Both the position numbers and the translations under genes were made by a program. A stretch of 64,000 bases of DNA. Source: Mycobacterium dioxanotrophicus (lineage in GTDB: Bacteria > Actinomycetota > Actinomycetes > Mycobacteriales > Mycobacteriaceae). Shown piece after piece: positions 35,527 through 46,977 of this stretch. The stretch spans positions 4,774,001-4,838,000 of the forward strand of contig NZ_CP020809.1 of the NCBI RefSeq assembly GCF_002157835.1, in the 5' to 3' direction. The notes beneath the pieces were generated by a model. That model had not been told where the DNA came from, did not search any database, and saw only the letters and a program-made list of their open reading frames with translations. Position 1 is the stretch's first letter, and every line of letters begins with the position of its first letter.

Positions 35527-36648
35527 TCAGCGCAGGCCGGTGCCGCGGGCTAGCGCCGTATCGACCATGGCCGCGAGCAGGGTCGGATAGTCGACGCCGC
35601 TGGCCGCCCACATGCGCGGGAACATCGAGATGGTGGTGAACCCGGGCATGGTGTTGATCTCGTTGATCACCGGACCGTCGTCGGTGAGGAAGAAGTCGAC
35701 CCGGGCCAGACCTTGGCCGTCGAGCGCTGTGAATGCGCGCACCGCGAGGTTACGGATCTCTTCGGCGGTGTCGTCCTCGATCTTGGCGGGCACGTCCAGT
35801 TCGGCGGCGTCGACGAGATATTTGGTGGCGAAGTCGTAGAAGCCGTCCTCGCGACCCCGCACGCCGGCCACCCGGATCTCCCCGACGGTGCTGGCTTCGA
35901 CTGAGCCGTCAGGGAATTCGAGCACGCCGCATTCCAGCTCGCGGCCCGGGATCGCGGCTTCGACGATGACCTTCGGGTCATGGCGGCGGGCCAGCTCGAT
36001 GGCGGCGGGCAGCTCGTCCCACGCGCTCACGCGGCTCACGCCGATCGAGGATCCACCGCGGGACGGCTTGACGAACACCGGCAGCCCGAGCCGCTCGCGC
36101 TGCTCCAGGTCGAGGGTGGCGTCCTTCGGCCGCAGCACGACGTGGTCGCCGATGGGCAGACCCTCGGCCGCCAGCAGCTTCTTGGTGAACTCCTTGTCCA
36201 TGCCGGCTGCACTGGAGAACACGCCCGAGCCGACATACGGCACCCCGGCCAGCTCGAGCAGGCCCTGGATGGTGCCGTCCTCGCCGTAGGGTCCGTGCAG
36301 CACGGGGAACACGACGTCGACGGACGCCAGCACCTGTCCTGGCCCGGAACCCAACGAGATGAGCTGACCGCTGCGCCCGGGGTCGGCGGGCAGCGCGAGG
36401 GCGGTGCCGGAGGTGTCGGTGACGCCGGGCAGTTGGCCGTCGGTGATGGCCAGGGTCTCCGGCCTGCCGTCGGTGAGCATCCAGGAGCCCTCGGGCGTGA
36501 TTCCGACGGCGACCACCTCGAAACGTTCCGGGTCGAGGTTGCGCAGGATACTGCCCGCCGATACGCAGGAAATCGCATGTTCGGAACTGCGTCCGCCGTA
36601 CACGACGGCGACGCGGATCCGGGATCCGGGCTGATTGCGGACAGTCAC
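35527..36648 (-). CDS. ddl: D-alanine--D-alanine ligase
   Basis: Makes the D-Ala-D-Ala dipeptide for peptidoglycan; target of D-cycloserine. The 373-residue ATP-grasp enzyme shows the N-terminal [17 protein letters not shown], the [16 protein letters not shown] loop, [26 protein letters not shown] and the C-terminal metal site [20 protein letters not shown]. Length is typical for the mycobacterial DdlA type. Start ATG 36648 ([19 protein letters not shown]). It lies at the end of the leftward gpsA-CGL-ddl series. Confidence 0.97.
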   Translation of the reverse strand: MTVRNQPGSRIRVAVVYGGRSSEHAISCVSAGSILRNLDPERFEVVAVGITPEGSWMLTDGRPETLAITDGQLPGVTDTSGTALALPADPGRSGQLISLGSGPGQVLASVDVVFPVLHGPYGEDGTIQGLLELAGVPYVGSGVFSSAAGMDKEFTKKLLAAEGLPIGDHVVLRPKDATLDLEQRERLGLPVFVKPSRGGSSIGVSRVSAWDELPAAIELARRHDPKVIVEAAIPGRELECGVLEFPDGSVEASTVGEIRVAGVRGREDGFYDFATKYLVDAAELDVPAKIEDDTAEEIRNLAVRAFTALDGQGLARVDFFLTDDGPVINEINTMPGFTTISMFPRMWAASGVDYPTLLAAMVDTALARGTGLR

Positions 36649-36710
36649 AACCTAGAGAGGCTACCGCCCTGGGCGGACCTCAAACCTCAGCGCGTCCTGA
36701 CCTGCGGTTT

Positions 36711-37817
36711 CTACCGCAGCGCCTGGCTGACGTCGGCGATCAGGTCGTCGGTGTCCTCGATACCGGCCGATATCCGGGCGAACCCGGCAGGCACCGGATC
36801 TCCCCAGCGGGCACGCCGGTCCACCGAGGTGTGGATCCCGCCGAAACTGGTCGAGGCGATGAGCAGCGCGCTGCGCTCGACCAGCGCGTGCACTGCCGCG
36901 GCGTCGGCCAGTTCGATCGACACCAGGCCCCCGAACCGCTGCATCTGTGCGGCGGCCAGATCGTGCGAAGGGTCCTCGGGCAGCCCCGGGTAGCGCACCG
37001 ACCGCACGGCCGGGTGGTTGCGCAGCATCACCGCGAGTGCTTGCGCGTTCTGGCACTGCCGCTCGAAGCGCAGCCCGGCGCTGCCCAGGCTGCGCAGGAC
37101 CAGCCAGGCTTCGAATGCTCCGAGAATCGGCCCGGCCAGTAGCCGGTCGCGTTCCACCGCGGCCATCAGCTCGGGCTGGCTGCCCGCGACGTACCCGGCG
37201 ATGAGATCACTGTGGCCCGACAGTGATTTGGTGGCGCTGGCGACGACCAGGTCCGCGCCCAGTGACAACGGTTGCTGACCCAGCGGGGTCGCGGTGGTGT
37301 TGTCGACGACGAGCGTGGCGCCGCGGCCCCGGCAGGTCAGCGCCAGCCGGTGCAGGTCGACCACGTCCAGCGCGGGATTGGCCGGTGTCTCGGCCAGCAC
37401 CACGTCCGCGTTCGACGCGGCCTGGCAGATCTCCCCCGCACCGGCTTCGATGACGGTAACTCCTTGCAGGGCAAGGTATTCCGATGCGTACCGACGAACC
37501 TGGTAGTAGCCGTCGGCGGGCACGACGAGCGTCGAACCCGGCTTGGCCAGGACCCGAAGCACCGAAGTGATGGCCGCCATGCCTGATCCGAAAGTCAGCG
37601 CCGCGGACGCTCCTTCCAGTTCGGCCAGCGCCGTTTCCAACTGCCGCCAAGACGGATTGGAACTGCGCCCATAGCTGTCCAGCGGCTCGGTCTCGTCGGG
37701 CGACAAGTGGTAGGTCGACGCCGGAACGGGCATCGGCGCCACCGGTACGCCTGGGATCGATTGGGATCCAACGGCTTTGACGCTGCGGGTGGAATCGCCG
37801 TACGTGCCTTCGATCAT
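36711..37817 (-). CDS. Cys/Met-metabolism PLP enzyme (cystathionine gamma-lyase/synthase-like)
   Basis: 368-residue fold-type I PLP enzyme of the Cys/Met metabolism family. It has YGRSSNPSWRQLE, the substrate-phosphate region TFGSGMAAITSVL, the aspartate strand ATLVVDNTTATP and the PLP lysine in SATKSLSGHSDLIAGYV. It may make or break cystathionine or act on homoserine derivatives; the specificity residues cannot be judged by eye. It begins 2 bp before gpsA's end, so it is co-transcribed with gpsA. In M. tuberculosis I recall ddlA and gpdA2 as direct neighbours, so this gene is an insertion or was lost there. Confidence 0.88.
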   Translation of the reverse strand: MIEGTYGDSTRSVKAVGSQSIPGVPVAPMPVPASTYHLSPDETEPLDSYGRSSNPSWRQLETALAELEGASAALTFGSGMAAITSVLRVLAKPGSTLVVPADGYYQVRRYASEYLALQGVTVIEAGAGEICQAASNADVVLAETPANPALDVVDLHRLALTCRGRGATLVVDNTTATPLGQQPLSLGADLVVASATKSLSGHSDLIAGYVAGSQPELMAAVERDRLLAGPILGAFEAWLVLRSLGSAGLRFERQCQNAQALAVMLRNHPAVRSVRYPGLPEDPSHDLAAAQMQRFGGLVSIELADAAAVHALVERSALLIASTSFGGIHTSVDRRARWGDPVPAGFARISAGIEDTDDLIADVSQALR

Positions 37818-37819
37818 CT

Positions 37820-39537
<1,718 letters not shown>

Positions 39538-39568
39538 CGCGGGTAGCCGGACGGCTGGCGGATAGGGA

Positions 39569-41779
39569 ATGATCGGACGGGTGAGCGAAGCCACCGAAGC
39601 CGAGCCGACCCTGCGGGCCGACGACACCGATCGCGGCGACACCTCGAACGGGTCGGAACCGTCAGCCGGTGCCGATGCGACACCCGAGGCGCCGCCTGCG
39701 GCCACCTCCCCCGCCGTCGACAACGCGCTGCCCGAGGACCGCTATCTCAACCGCGAGCTGAGCTGGCTGGACTTCAACGCTCGAGTGCTCGCGCTGGCGG
39801 CCGATCAATCGCTGCCCCTGTTGGAACGCTTGAAGTTCCTCGCCATCTTCGCGTCGAACCTCGACGAGTTCTACATGGTCCGGGTCGCCGGTCTGAAACG
39901 CCGTGACGAGATGGGCTTGTCGGTGCGGTCGGCCGACGGGTTGTCCCCGCGCGAGCAGTTGCGCCGGATCAACGAGCGCACCCAGCAGATCGCGAGCCGG
40001 CACGCCGCGGTCTTCCTCAACTCGGTACGCCCACAGCTTGCCGAAGAAGGCGTCATCATCGTCACGTGGGCCGAACTCAGCGCGGCCGAACGCGACAAGC
40101 TCTCCACCTACTTCCACGAGCAGGTGTTCCCGGTGCTGACGCCGCTCGCGGTGGACCCCGCGCATCCCTTCCCCTTCGTCAGCGGGCTGAGCCTCAACCT
40201 GGCCATCACCGTCCGCCATCCCGATGACGGCGGTCAGCACTTCGCCCGAATCAAGGTGCCCGACAACGTCGACCGCTTCGTCCAACTGCCCCCGCCTGCC
40301 GACGGGCCGCAGGTGCTGCGGTTCCTGCCGATGGAAGCGCTGATCGCCGCATTCCTTCCGGTGTTGTTCCCGGGCCTGGAAGTCGTGGAGCACCATGCCT
40401 TCCGGATCACCCGCAACGCGGACTTCGAGGTCGAAGAAGACCGCGACGAGGATCTGCTGCAGGCGCTGGAACGCGAACTGGCCCGCAGGCGCTTCGGCAA
40501 GCCGGTCCGTCTCGAGGTCGCCGACGACATGACCGACAACATGCTGGAGCTGTTGTTGCGCGAGCTCGACGTCGATCCCGGCGACGTGATCCAGGTGCCG
40601 GGACTGCTCGACCTGTCGACCGTGTGGCAGATCTACGGTGTCGATCGCCCCGACCTCAAGGACCCGCCGTTCGTGCCCGCGACACCACCGGCTTTCGGCG
40701 AGCGGGAGACGCCCAAGAGCATCTTCTCGACGCTGCGCGACGGCGATGTGCTGGTGCATCATCCGTACGACTCGTTCTCAACGACCGTGCAGCGCTTCAT
40801 CGAACAAGCCGCCGCCGATCCGAGCGTGCTGGCCATCAAGCAGACGCTGTACCGCACGTCGGGCGACTCGCCGATCGTCAACGCACTCATCGACGCTGCC
40901 GAGGCAGGCAAACAGGTCGTGGCGTTGGTGGAGATCAAGGCCCGGTTCGACGAGCAGGCCAACATCAAGTGGGCGCGCGCACTGGAACAGGCGGGCGTGC
41001 ACGTGGTCTACGGCCTCATCGGACTCAAGACGCACTGCAAGACCTGCCTTGTGGTGCGCCGTGAAGGCTCGACCATTCGCCGTTACTGCCATATCGGCAC
41101 CGGTAACTACAACCCGAAAACCGCTCGCCTGTATGAGGATGTGGGCCTGCTGACCGCCGACCCCGACATCGGCGCCGACTTGACAGATCTGTTCAACTCG
41201 CTGACCGGCTACTCTCGCAAGGATTCCTACCGCAACCTGTTGGTGGCTCCGCGCGGCGTGCGCAAGGGCATCGTCGAGCGGATCGACCGGGAGATCGCCG
41301 CACATCTCGATGGTGCGCCTTCCGGAATTCGCATGAAGGCCAATGCATTGGTCGACGAGCAGGTGATCGACGCGTTGTACCGGGCATCGCAGGCAGGCGT
41401 CCCCGTCGAGATCGTGGTGCGCGGCATCTGCGCGCTACGGCCCGGCGGCGCCGGTTATTCCGAGAACGTCACGGTGCGGTCGATCCTCGGCCGCTTCCTG
41501 GAACACTCGCGGATTATTCACTTCCGCGCCATCGACGAGTTCTGGATCGGCAGCGCCGACATGATGCATCGTAATCTCGACCGGCGTGTCGAGGTGATGG
41601 CTCAGGTGAAGGACCCGCGGCTCACCGCGCAACTGAACGATGTATTCGAATCAGCCATGGACCCCGCCACCCGGTGCTGGGAACTGCAGCACGACGGCCA
41701 TTGGACGGCGCTGCCGCAGGAAGGCCAGACGGTACGCGACCACCAGGTGTCGCTGATGGAACGCCACCGGCAGCGCTGA
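39569..41779 (+). CDS. ppk: Polyphosphate kinase 1
   Basis: Reversibly makes inorganic polyphosphate from ATP. The 736-residue enzyme has an acidic variable N-terminus (1-50), the N-domain start [19 protein letters not shown], the [10 protein letters not shown] region, and two phospholipase D-like domains: [21 protein letters not shown] with the phosphorylated histidine near residue 509, and [19 protein letters not shown]. The tail [15 protein letters not shown] is as in other mycobacteria. A GTG 12 bp inside is an alternative start. mutT1 follows after 55 bp. Confidence 0.97.
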   Translation: MIGRVSEATEAEPTLRADDTDRGDTSNGSEPSAGADATPEAPPAATSPAVDNALPEDRYLNRELSWLDFNARVLALAADQSLPLLERLKFLAIFASNLDEFYMVRVAGLKRRDEMGLSVRSADGLSPREQLRRINERTQQIASRHAAVFLNSVRPQLAEEGVIIVTWAELSAAERDKLSTYFHEQVFPVLTPLAVDPAHPFPFVSGLSLNLAITVRHPDDGGQHFARIKVPDNVDRFVQLPPPADGPQVLRFLPMEALIAAFLPVLFPGLEVVEHHAFRITRNADFEVEEDRDEDLLQALERELARRRFGKPVRLEVADDMTDNMLELLLRELDVDPGDVIQVPGLLDLSTVWQIYGVDRPDLKDPPFVPATPPAFGERETPKSIFSTLRDGDVLVHHPYDSFSTTVQRFIEQAAADPSVLAIKQTLYRTSGDSPIVNALIDAAEAGKQVVALVEIKARFDEQANIKWARALEQAGVHVVYGLIGLKTHCKTCLVVRREGSTIRRYCHIGTGNYNPKTARLYEDVGLLTADPDIGADLTDLFNSLTGYSRKDSYRNLLVAPRGVRKGIVERIDREIAAHLDGAPSGIRMKANALVDEQVIDALYRASQAGVPVEIVVRGICALRPGGAGYSENVTVRSILGRFLEHSRIIHFRAIDEFWIGSADMMHRNLDRRVEVMAQVKDPRLTAQLNDVFESAMDPATRCWELQHDGHWTALPQEGQTVRDHQVSLMERHRQR

Positions 41780-41834
41780 TCGGGTCGGAGTACGGGCCAG
41801 CAGCGGCACCGGAGAATGACCTGCAGGAGTTGAG

Positions 41835-42767
41835 GTGTCGAACAACAACGCGACCACCGGTAAGAAGGTCGTGCCCGCCGCCGGTGCGGTGCTCTGGCGC
41901 CGCGGCAGCGATCTGACCGCCGGCGGGGGCGCCGTCGAGGTCGCTCTGATTCACCGGCCACGCTACGACGACTGGTCGCTGCCCAAGGGCAAAGTCGATC
42001 CCGGCGAAACCGAACCGGTGACCGCCGTGCGCGAAGTCCACGAGGAGACGGGCTATACCGCCGTGCTCGGCCGTAGGCTCGGATCGGTCTCCTACGACAT
42101 CCCCCAGGGCCAGAAACGGGTCTGGTACTGGGTGGCACAGGCGACCGGTGGAGACTTCGCCCCCAACGCCGAAGTGGACAAGCTGATCTGGCTCCCCGCC
42201 GAAGCAGCGATGGACCAGCTGCAGTACCCCTACGATCGAAAAGTGTTGCGGCGCTTCATGAAATACCCGCCTGATACCAAGACGGTGTTGATCGTGCGGC
42301 ACGCCACGGCGGGCAGCCGGTCCCGCTACAAGGGCGACGACCGGGCGCGTCCGTTGGACAAACACGGGCGAGCCCAGGCCGAGTCGTTGGTGGGCCAGCT
42401 GCTGGCCTTCGGCGCCAGTACGCTCTACGCCGCCGACCGGGTGCGGTGCCATCAGACGATCGAGCCGCTCGCTCAGGAGCTCGCGGTGGACATCCACAAC
42501 GAGCCCACGCTGACCGAAGAGGCCTACGCCAGTGACCACAAGGCGACCCGCAACCGGGTCGTCGAGATCGCCACGCGCGCCGGCATCCCGGTGATCTGCA
42601 CGCAGGGCAAGGTGATTCCCGATCTCATCGCCTGGTGGTGCGAACGCGACAACGTCCGTCCCGAGACGACGGGCAACCGCAAGGGCAGCACCTGGGTGAT
42701 GTCCCTTGTCGACGGGCGGCTGGTGGCCGCCGACCACATCTGCAGTCCCCTGCCCACCAAGAAGTAA
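41835..42767 (+). CDS. mutT1: Nudix/histidine-phosphatase two-domain sanitation enzyme MutT1
   Basis: Hydrolyses 8-oxo-dGTP, oxidised GTP and related nucleotides. The 310-residue protein has an N-terminal Nudix domain with the box [23 protein letters not shown] (within residues 50-75) and a C-terminal histidine phosphatase domain with LIVRHATAG (near 155) and [12 protein letters not shown]. The fusion is characteristic of mycobacterial MutT1, where the second domain takes the diphosphate product to monophosphate. GTG start 41835 has GGAGTTGAGG upstream. Convergent with hupB. Confidence 0.95.
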   Translation: MSNNNATTGKKVVPAAGAVLWRRGSDLTAGGGAVEVALIHRPRYDDWSLPKGKVDPGETEPVTAVREVHEETGYTAVLGRRLGSVSYDIPQGQKRVWYWVAQATGGDFAPNAEVDKLIWLPAEAAMDQLQYPYDRKVLRRFMKYPPDTKTVLIVRHATAGSRSRYKGDDRARPLDKHGRAQAESLVGQLLAFGASTLYAADRVRCHQTIEPLAQELAVDIHNEPTLTEEAYASDHKATRNRVVEIATRAGIPVICTQGKVIPDLIAWWCERDNVRPETTGNRKGSTWVMSLVDGRLVAADHICSPLPTKK

Positions 42768-42781
42768 CGGCCCACACAGAA

Positions 42782-42820
42782 AGGCACGCCGTGAGCGCGG
42801 TAGCGGCTCACGGCGTGCCT
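42782..42820. terminator. Strong hairpin between mutT1 and hupB
   Basis: Perfect 15-bp stem AGGCACGCCGTGAGC (42782-42796) / GCTCACGGCGTGCCT (42806-42820) with a 9-nt loop, between the convergent stops at 42767 and 42831. It can act in both directions. Confidence 0.8.
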
Positions 42821-42830
42821 GACAGGGAAT

Positions 42831-43448
42831 TTACTTGCGGCCCTTCCGGGCCGGGGCCTTGGTCGCGGCCTTCTTGGCGGGAGCCTTGGCGGCGGCCTTC
42901 TTGGCGGGAGCCTTGGCGGCGGCCTTCTTGGCCGGGGCCTTGGTCGCAGCCTTCTTGGCGGGAGCCTTGGTCGCAGCCTTCTTGGCGGGAGCCTTGGTCG
43001 CGGCCTTCTTGGCCGGGGCCTTCTTCGCCGGAGCCTTGGTGGCAGCGGCCTTGGCCGGGGCCTTCTTGGCGACGGCGGCCCGCTTGGCCGGGGCCTTCTT
43101 GGCTGCGGTGCGCTTGGCCGGGCCGGCAGTCACACCACGCTTGACCGCGGGGCCGTCCGCCGGGAGACGCTGTGCGCCAGAGACAACCGCCTTGAACTGC
43201 GCTCCGGGACGGAACGCCGGCACCGAGGTGGGCTTGACCTTCACGGTCTCGCCCGTGCGCGGGTTGCGCGCCACACGGGCTGCGCGGCGGCGCTGCTCGA
43301 ACACGCCGAAGCCGGTGATCGTCACGCTCTCGCCCTTGTGCACCGCGCGCACGATGGTGTCGACAACGTTCTCCACCGCGGCGGTAGCCTGCCGACGATC
43401 GGTGCCCAGTTTGGTTGTGAGTACGTCGATGAGCTCCGCTTTGTTCAT
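42831..43448 (-). CDS. hupB: DNA-binding protein HupB (HU with Lys/Ala tail)
   Basis: Nucleoid-associated protein. From ATG 43448 it has 205 residues: the HU domain (1-90, [37 protein letters not shown]) and a long basic tail of PAKKA / APAKKAATK repeats like histone H1, which is known to be acetylated and methylated in mycobacteria. A GGAGG site 7 bp upstream decides the start, although the frame is open to 43568. A nested pair of inverted repeats lies just upstream. The tail's copy number varies among mycobacterial species. Confidence 0.97.
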   Translation of the reverse strand: MNKAELIDVLTTKLGTDRRQATAAVENVVDTIVRAVHKGESVTITGFGVFEQRRRAARVARNPRTGETVKVKPTSVPAFRPGAQFKAVVSGAQRLPADGPAVKRGVTAGPAKRTAAKKAPAKRAAVAKKAPAKAAATKAPAKKAPAKKAATKAPAKKAATKAPAKKAATKAPAKKAAAKAPAKKAAAKAPAKKAATKAPARKGRK

Positions 43449-43464
43449 CCAAAACCTCCGAAAC

Positions 43465-43516
43465 CAGTGGTCCACTTTGAACCGACTAGTGGACACGGTA
43501 AACCCTGTGACCACTG
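43465..43516 (-). promoter_or_regulatory. Nested inverted repeats in the hupB leader
   Basis: Outer arms CAGTGGTC (43465-43472) and GACCACTG (43509-43516) enclose inner arms GTCCACT (43470-43476) and AGTGGAC (43488-43494). They sit 17-68 bp before the hupB ATG, so they could be an operator or a 5' leader hairpin. Confidence 0.4.
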
Positions 43517-43651
43517 ATTTCCAAGAGCCACGCGCAATTTCGGGGGTAGCTAGCGAACATTCCGGCAATCCGCTTGCCCCCCTTGGACTCCTGTCGGGTG
43601 GGTGCAGAACCGGTTTGGTGGGCGGCGAATTCGGGTCGCCGAGGCCCGCCG

Positions 43652-44245
43652 TCAGCCCTGCAGGGTGCGGGGCTTCCAGGACGGTCGGCCCTGCTCATAG
43701 GCCTCGATCGCGGAGAGTTTCCGCAGCGTAAGGCCTATATCGTCGAGTCCTTCGAGCAGCCGCCAGGCGGTGTAATCGTCAATCCTGAACGGCACCACGA
43801 CCGTTCCCGCGGAGATATTTCGATCTTGAAGATTCACAGTGATTTCCAAGCCCGGGTGCTGCTCGATGAGCTTCCAGAGCAGCTCGACGTCATCCTGAGA
43901 AACTTCCGCCGCCAATAGCCCGGCTTTGCCCGCATTGCCCCGGAAAATGTCCGCGAAGCGGGAGGAGATAACCACCCGGAACCCGTAGTCCATCAGCGCC
44001 CAGACGGCGTGCTCGCGCGACGATCCGGTGCCGAAATCGGGCCCGGCCACCAATACCGAGCCTTTGTCGAATGGCGCGAGATTCAAAATGAATGACGGAT
44101 CGGAACGCCAGGCGGCGAACAGCCCGTCCTCGAAACCCGTTCGGGTTACCCGCTTCAGGTAGACCGCCGGAATGATCTGATCGGTGTCGACATTGGACCG
44201 CCGCAGCGGAACGCCGATGCCGGTGTGGGTCTGAAAGGCTTCCAT
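43652..44245 (-). CDS. leuD: 3-isopropylmalate dehydratase, small subunit
   Basis: Second step of leucine synthesis, with LeuC. The 197-residue protein has [36 protein letters not shown] and [16 protein letters not shown], the swivelling-domain motifs of the aconitase family. ATG 44245 has a GAGGAGA site 6 bp upstream. It starts 11 bp after the leuC stop, so leuCD is one operon read leftward. hupB is 203 bp further on. Confidence 0.96.
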   Translation of the reverse strand: MEAFQTHTGIGVPLRRSNVDTDQIIPAVYLKRVTRTGFEDGLFAAWRSDPSFILNLAPFDKGSVLVAGPDFGTGSSREHAVWALMDYGFRVVISSRFADIFRGNAGKAGLLAAEVSQDDVELLWKLIEQHPGLEITVNLQDRNISAGTVVVPFRIDDYTAWRLLEGLDDIGLTLRKLSAIEAYEQGRPSWKPRTLQG

Positions 44246-44256
44246 CGTCTTCTCCT

Positions 44257-45699
44257 CTAGCGGGTGGTGGCGGCGGGCAGATCGGCGGGCGAGGCCAACG
44301 TGCCGCGCACGGCAGTGGCGGCGGCGACGGCCGGCGACACCAGATGGGTCCGGCCGCCCTTGCCTTGGCGGCCCTCGAAATTGCGGTTGGACGTCGAGGC
44401 GCAGCGCTGCCCCGGCGAGAGCTGATCGGGGTTCATGCCCAGGCACATCGAGCAGCCCGCCTGGCGCCACTCGGCTCCGGCGGCGATGAATACCTGGTCC
44501 AGCCCTTCGGATTCGGCCTGGGCGCGGACCCGCATCGAGCCGGGCACCACCAGCATCCGTACGCCCTCGGCGACCTTGCGGTCGCGCAGGACGTCGGCCA
44601 CCACCCGCAGGTCCTCGATGCGACCGTTGGTGCACGAGCCGACGAACACGGTGTCCACTGCGATATCCCGCATCGCCGTACCGGGGCGAAGATCCATATA
44701 GGCCAAAGCCTTTTCCGCGGCCTGACGCTCACCGTCATCGCCGATCAGCTCTGGTTCCGGCACTGCCGCCGACAGGGGCACGCCCTGGCCGGGGTTGGTG
44801 CCCCAGGTCACGAACGGGCTCAACGTCGCGGCGTCCAGGTAGATCTCGGTGTCGAACTCGGCGCCCTCGTCGGTGCGCAGCTGACTCCAGGCGGCCACCG
44901 CGGCGTCCCAGTCCGCGCCCTGCGGGGCGTGCGGGCGGCCCTTGAGGAACTCGAACGTCGTCTCGTCGGGAGCGACCATCCCGGCCCGCGCGCCTGCCTC
45001 GATGCTCATGTTGCAGATCGTCATCCGGCCTTCCATCGACAGGGATTCGATGGCGCTGCCCCGGTATTCGATGACGTGGCCCTGGCCGCCGCCGGTGCCG
45101 ATCTTGGCGATCACCGCCAGGATGATGTCCTTGGCGCTCACACCGGGCGGCAGCACGCCGTCCACATTGACCGCCATGGTCTTGAACGGCTTGAGCGGCA
45201 AGGTCTGCGTCGCCAGCACGTGTTCCACCTCAGAGGTGCCGATTCCCATCGCGATCGCACCGAACGCACCGTGGGTCGAGGTGTGGCTGTCGCCGCACAC
45301 CACCGTCATGCCGGGCTGGGTGAGGCCCAGCTGGGGGCCGATGATGTGCACGATGCCCTGTTCGGCGTCGCCCATCGGGTGCAGCCGGATACCGAATTCC
45401 TCACAGTTGCGCCGCAATGTCTCCACCTGCGTGCGCGAGACCGGGTCGGCGATCGGCTTGTCGATGTCGATGGTCGGGACGTTGTGATCCTCGGTGGCGA
45501 TGGTCAGATCGGGCCGCCGTACCGGCCGCCCGGCCATCCGGAGACCGTCGAAAGCCTGCGGACTGGTGACCTCGTGCACCAGGTGCAGGTCGATGTAGAT
45601 CAGGTCGGGCTCACCCTCCTGGGAGGCCACAACATGGTCGGCCCACACCTTTTCGGCCATGGTGCGCGGCTGTGCAGACGTCGGTGTCGATTGGTCCAT
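44257..45699 (-). CDS. leuC: 3-isopropylmalate dehydratase, large subunit
   Basis: Iron-sulfur isomerase for leucine synthesis. The 480-residue protein has [39 protein letters not shown] and the 4Fe-4S cysteines in [10 protein letters not shown] and [11 protein letters not shown] place the start at 45699 ([19 protein letters not shown]), which matches the family length; an ATG at 45768 would add 23 residues and run up to the regulator's operator. Divergent from an IclR-type regulator that probably controls leuCD. Confidence 0.95.
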   Translation of the reverse strand: MDQSTPTSAQPRTMAEKVWADHVVASQEGEPDLIYIDLHLVHEVTSPQAFDGLRMAGRPVRRPDLTIATEDHNVPTIDIDKPIADPVSRTQVETLRRNCEEFGIRLHPMGDAEQGIVHIIGPQLGLTQPGMTVVCGDSHTSTHGAFGAIAMGIGTSEVEHVLATQTLPLKPFKTMAVNVDGVLPPGVSAKDIILAVIAKIGTGGGQGHVIEYRGSAIESLSMEGRMTICNMSIEAGARAGMVAPDETTFEFLKGRPHAPQGADWDAAVAAWSQLRTDEGAEFDTEIYLDAATLSPFVTWGTNPGQGVPLSAAVPEPELIGDDGERQAAEKALAYMDLRPGTAMRDIAVDTVFVGSCTNGRIEDLRVVADVLRDRKVAEGVRMLVVPGSMRVRAQAESEGLDQVFIAAGAEWRQAGCSMCLGMNPDQLSPGQRCASTSNRNFEGRQGKGGRTHLVSPAVAAATAVRGTLASPADLPAATTR

Positions 45700-45778
45700 C
45701 GCTACTACTCGATTCGGTTCAGGGCACTGCTGGGCTGCAGTCAACGGGCTGGGAGCTACAGTCGCCATCTCAGTATGC

Positions 45779-45794
45779 GAGACGTTAGTATCTC
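45779..45794. promoter_or_regulatory. Dyad between leuC and the IclR-type regulator
   Basis: GAGA (45779-45782) and TCTC (45791-45794) around CGTTAGTA in the divergent intergenic region, just 3 bp before the regulator's GTG. Fits an operator used for leuCD and for autoregulation by the NdgR-type protein. The symmetry is short. Confidence 0.35.
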
Positions 45795-45797
45795 TCT

Positions 45798-46499
45798 GTG
45801 AGAAATGATAGCGGCATCGGCGTGCTCGACAAAGCGGTGGGTGTGCTGCATACGGTGGCCGAGTCCCCGTGCGGGCTGGCCGAACTGTGCGAGCGGACCG
45901 GGCTCCCCCGCGCGACCGCGCACCGACTGGCGGCCGGGCTGGAAACCCACCGGATGCTGGCGCGCGACGGGGACGGTCGCTGGCGGCTGGGCCCTGCCCT
46001 GACCGAATTGGCCTCCCACGTCAACGATCCGCTCCTGGCGGCCGGCGCGGCCGTCCTACCCCGCCTGCGCGAAATCACCGGCGAGAGCGTCCAGCTGTAC
46101 CGCAGAGAAGGCCTGTCCCGGGTGTGCGTGGTGGCTTTGGAGCCGCCGGCGGGCCTGCGCGACACCGTGCCCGTCGGCACGCTGCTTCCGATGACGGCCG
46201 GGTCGGGCGCCAAGGTGCTGCTGGCTTACGCCGACGCCGCGACGCAACAGGCGGTGCTGCCGACGGCCAAATTCACCGACCGCACCCTGGCCGAGGTTCG
46301 CAAGCGCGGATGGGCGCAGAGCGCGGCCGAACGGGAGGCGGGCGTGGCAAGCGTGTCGGCCCCGGTCCGCGACGGGCGGGGCAACGTGATCGCGGCGGTG
46401 TCGGTGTCGGGACCGATCGACCGGATGGGCCGTCGCCCCGGAGCACGCTGGGCGGCCGATCTTCTCGCCGCCGCAGACGCCTTGACCCGGCGACTGTGA
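45798..46499 (+). CDS. IclR-family regulator, NdgR/LtbR-like
   Basis: 233-residue protein with an N-terminal winged helix-turn-helix ([27 protein letters not shown], 23-50) and a C-terminal IclR effector domain ([22 protein letters not shown] to [11 protein letters not shown]). Streptomyces NdgR and Corynebacterium LtbR lie in the same place next to leuCD and control leucine and methionine genes, so the same job is inferred here. GTG start at 45798. Equivalent to Rv2989. Confidence 0.9.
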   Translation: MRNDSGIGVLDKAVGVLHTVAESPCGLAELCERTGLPRATAHRLAAGLETHRMLARDGDGRWRLGPALTELASHVNDPLLAAGAAVLPRLREITGESVQLYRREGLSRVCVVALEPPAGLRDTVPVGTLLPMTAGSGAKVLLAYADAATQQAVLPTAKFTDRTLAEVRKRGWAQSAAEREAGVASVSAPVRDGRGNVIAAVSVSGPIDRMGRRPGARWAADLLAAADALTRRL

Positions 46500-46617
46500 G
46501 ACACCTCTCACCGTGCGCAGTCGGTGTGTCGGGCCGGTGGCCCGGCGGTGGATTCCCACGAGAGTGACGTTCGCCACTGCACCGCGTTGAACGGTCTGGT
46601 TGATCCGCATAAGCGAA

Positions 46618-46647
46618 AGGCACCCGGTCCGTGTGGACCGGGTGCCT
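46618..46647 (-). terminator. Hairpin after the tRNA pair
   Basis: Perfect 13-bp stem AGGCACCCGGTCC (46618-46630) / GGACCGGGTGCCT (46635-46647) with a GTGT loop. On the minus strand it lies 9 bp beyond the 3' end of tRNA-Glu and is followed by TTTCGCTT, so it most likely ends the tRNA transcript; it may also serve the IclR gene. Confidence 0.7.
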
Positions 46648-46656
46648 TGGCTTCTG

Positions 46657-46729
46657 TACCCCCGATGGGATTCGAACCCACGCTACCGCCGTGAGAGGGC
46701 GGCGTCCTAGGCCGCTAGACGACGGGGGC
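46657..46729 (-). tRNA. tRNA-Glu (CTC anticodon)
   Basis: 73-nt cloverleaf: acceptor GCCCCCG pairs with CGGGGGT, discriminator A; anticodon stem CCGCC/GGCGG around the loop CTCTCAC with anticodon CTC; T arm with GGTTCGAAT. CCA is not encoded. It follows tRNA-Gln by 61 bp on the same strand. Confidence 0.95.
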
Positions 46730-46790
46730 TAGAACTTCCGGATGGTCAGCATAGCTCAGGTGATCACGCTGACCTAATCGCTCCGGATGG

Positions 46791-46862
46791 CTGGGGTACC
46801 AGGACTCGAACCTAGAATGGCTGAACCAGAATCAGCTGTGTTGCCAATTACACCATACCCCA
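46791..46862 (-). tRNA. tRNA-Gln (CTG anticodon)
   Basis: 72-nt cloverleaf: acceptor TGGGGTA pairs with TACCCCA, discriminator G; the anticodon loop contains TTCTGGT with anticodon CTG; T arm with GGTTCGAGTCC. CCA is not encoded. In mycobacteria this tRNA is charged with glutamate by GltX and then amidated, and gltX lies just upstream. Confidence 0.95.
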
Positions 46863-46910
46863 TTGGCTGCCCATCACCGCAGGTCACGGGCATTTGACCG
46901 AGATCGCTCG

Positions 46911-46927
46911 GCGGGGGTGTCCCCCGC
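46911..46927 (-). terminator. Short GC hairpin downstream of gltX
   Basis: 7-bp stem GCGGGGG/CCCCCGC with a TGT loop, 51 bp past the gltX stop and before the tRNAs. No U-tract follows on the minus strand, so it is only a weak candidate. Confidence 0.35.
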
Positions 46928-46977
46928 TTGTGCTTTCCGGGCCGACGAGCAGACTACCAAAGATTTCGACCCACTTT

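Noticed and set aside
42840..43080. Possible CRISPR-like or satellite array
   Set aside because: Periodic sequence is explained by the PAKKA coding repeats of hupB.
42835..43731. An Ala/Phe/Leu-rich frame that resembles a multi-pass membrane protein
   Set aside because: It is the reverse complement of the hupB Lys/Ala repeat tail; the hydrophobic look comes from reading lysine-rich repeats backwards.
44344..45801. A 485-codon + strand frame
   Set aside because: Antisense shadow of leuC, with no conserved motif, while leuC has all its cysteine ligands.
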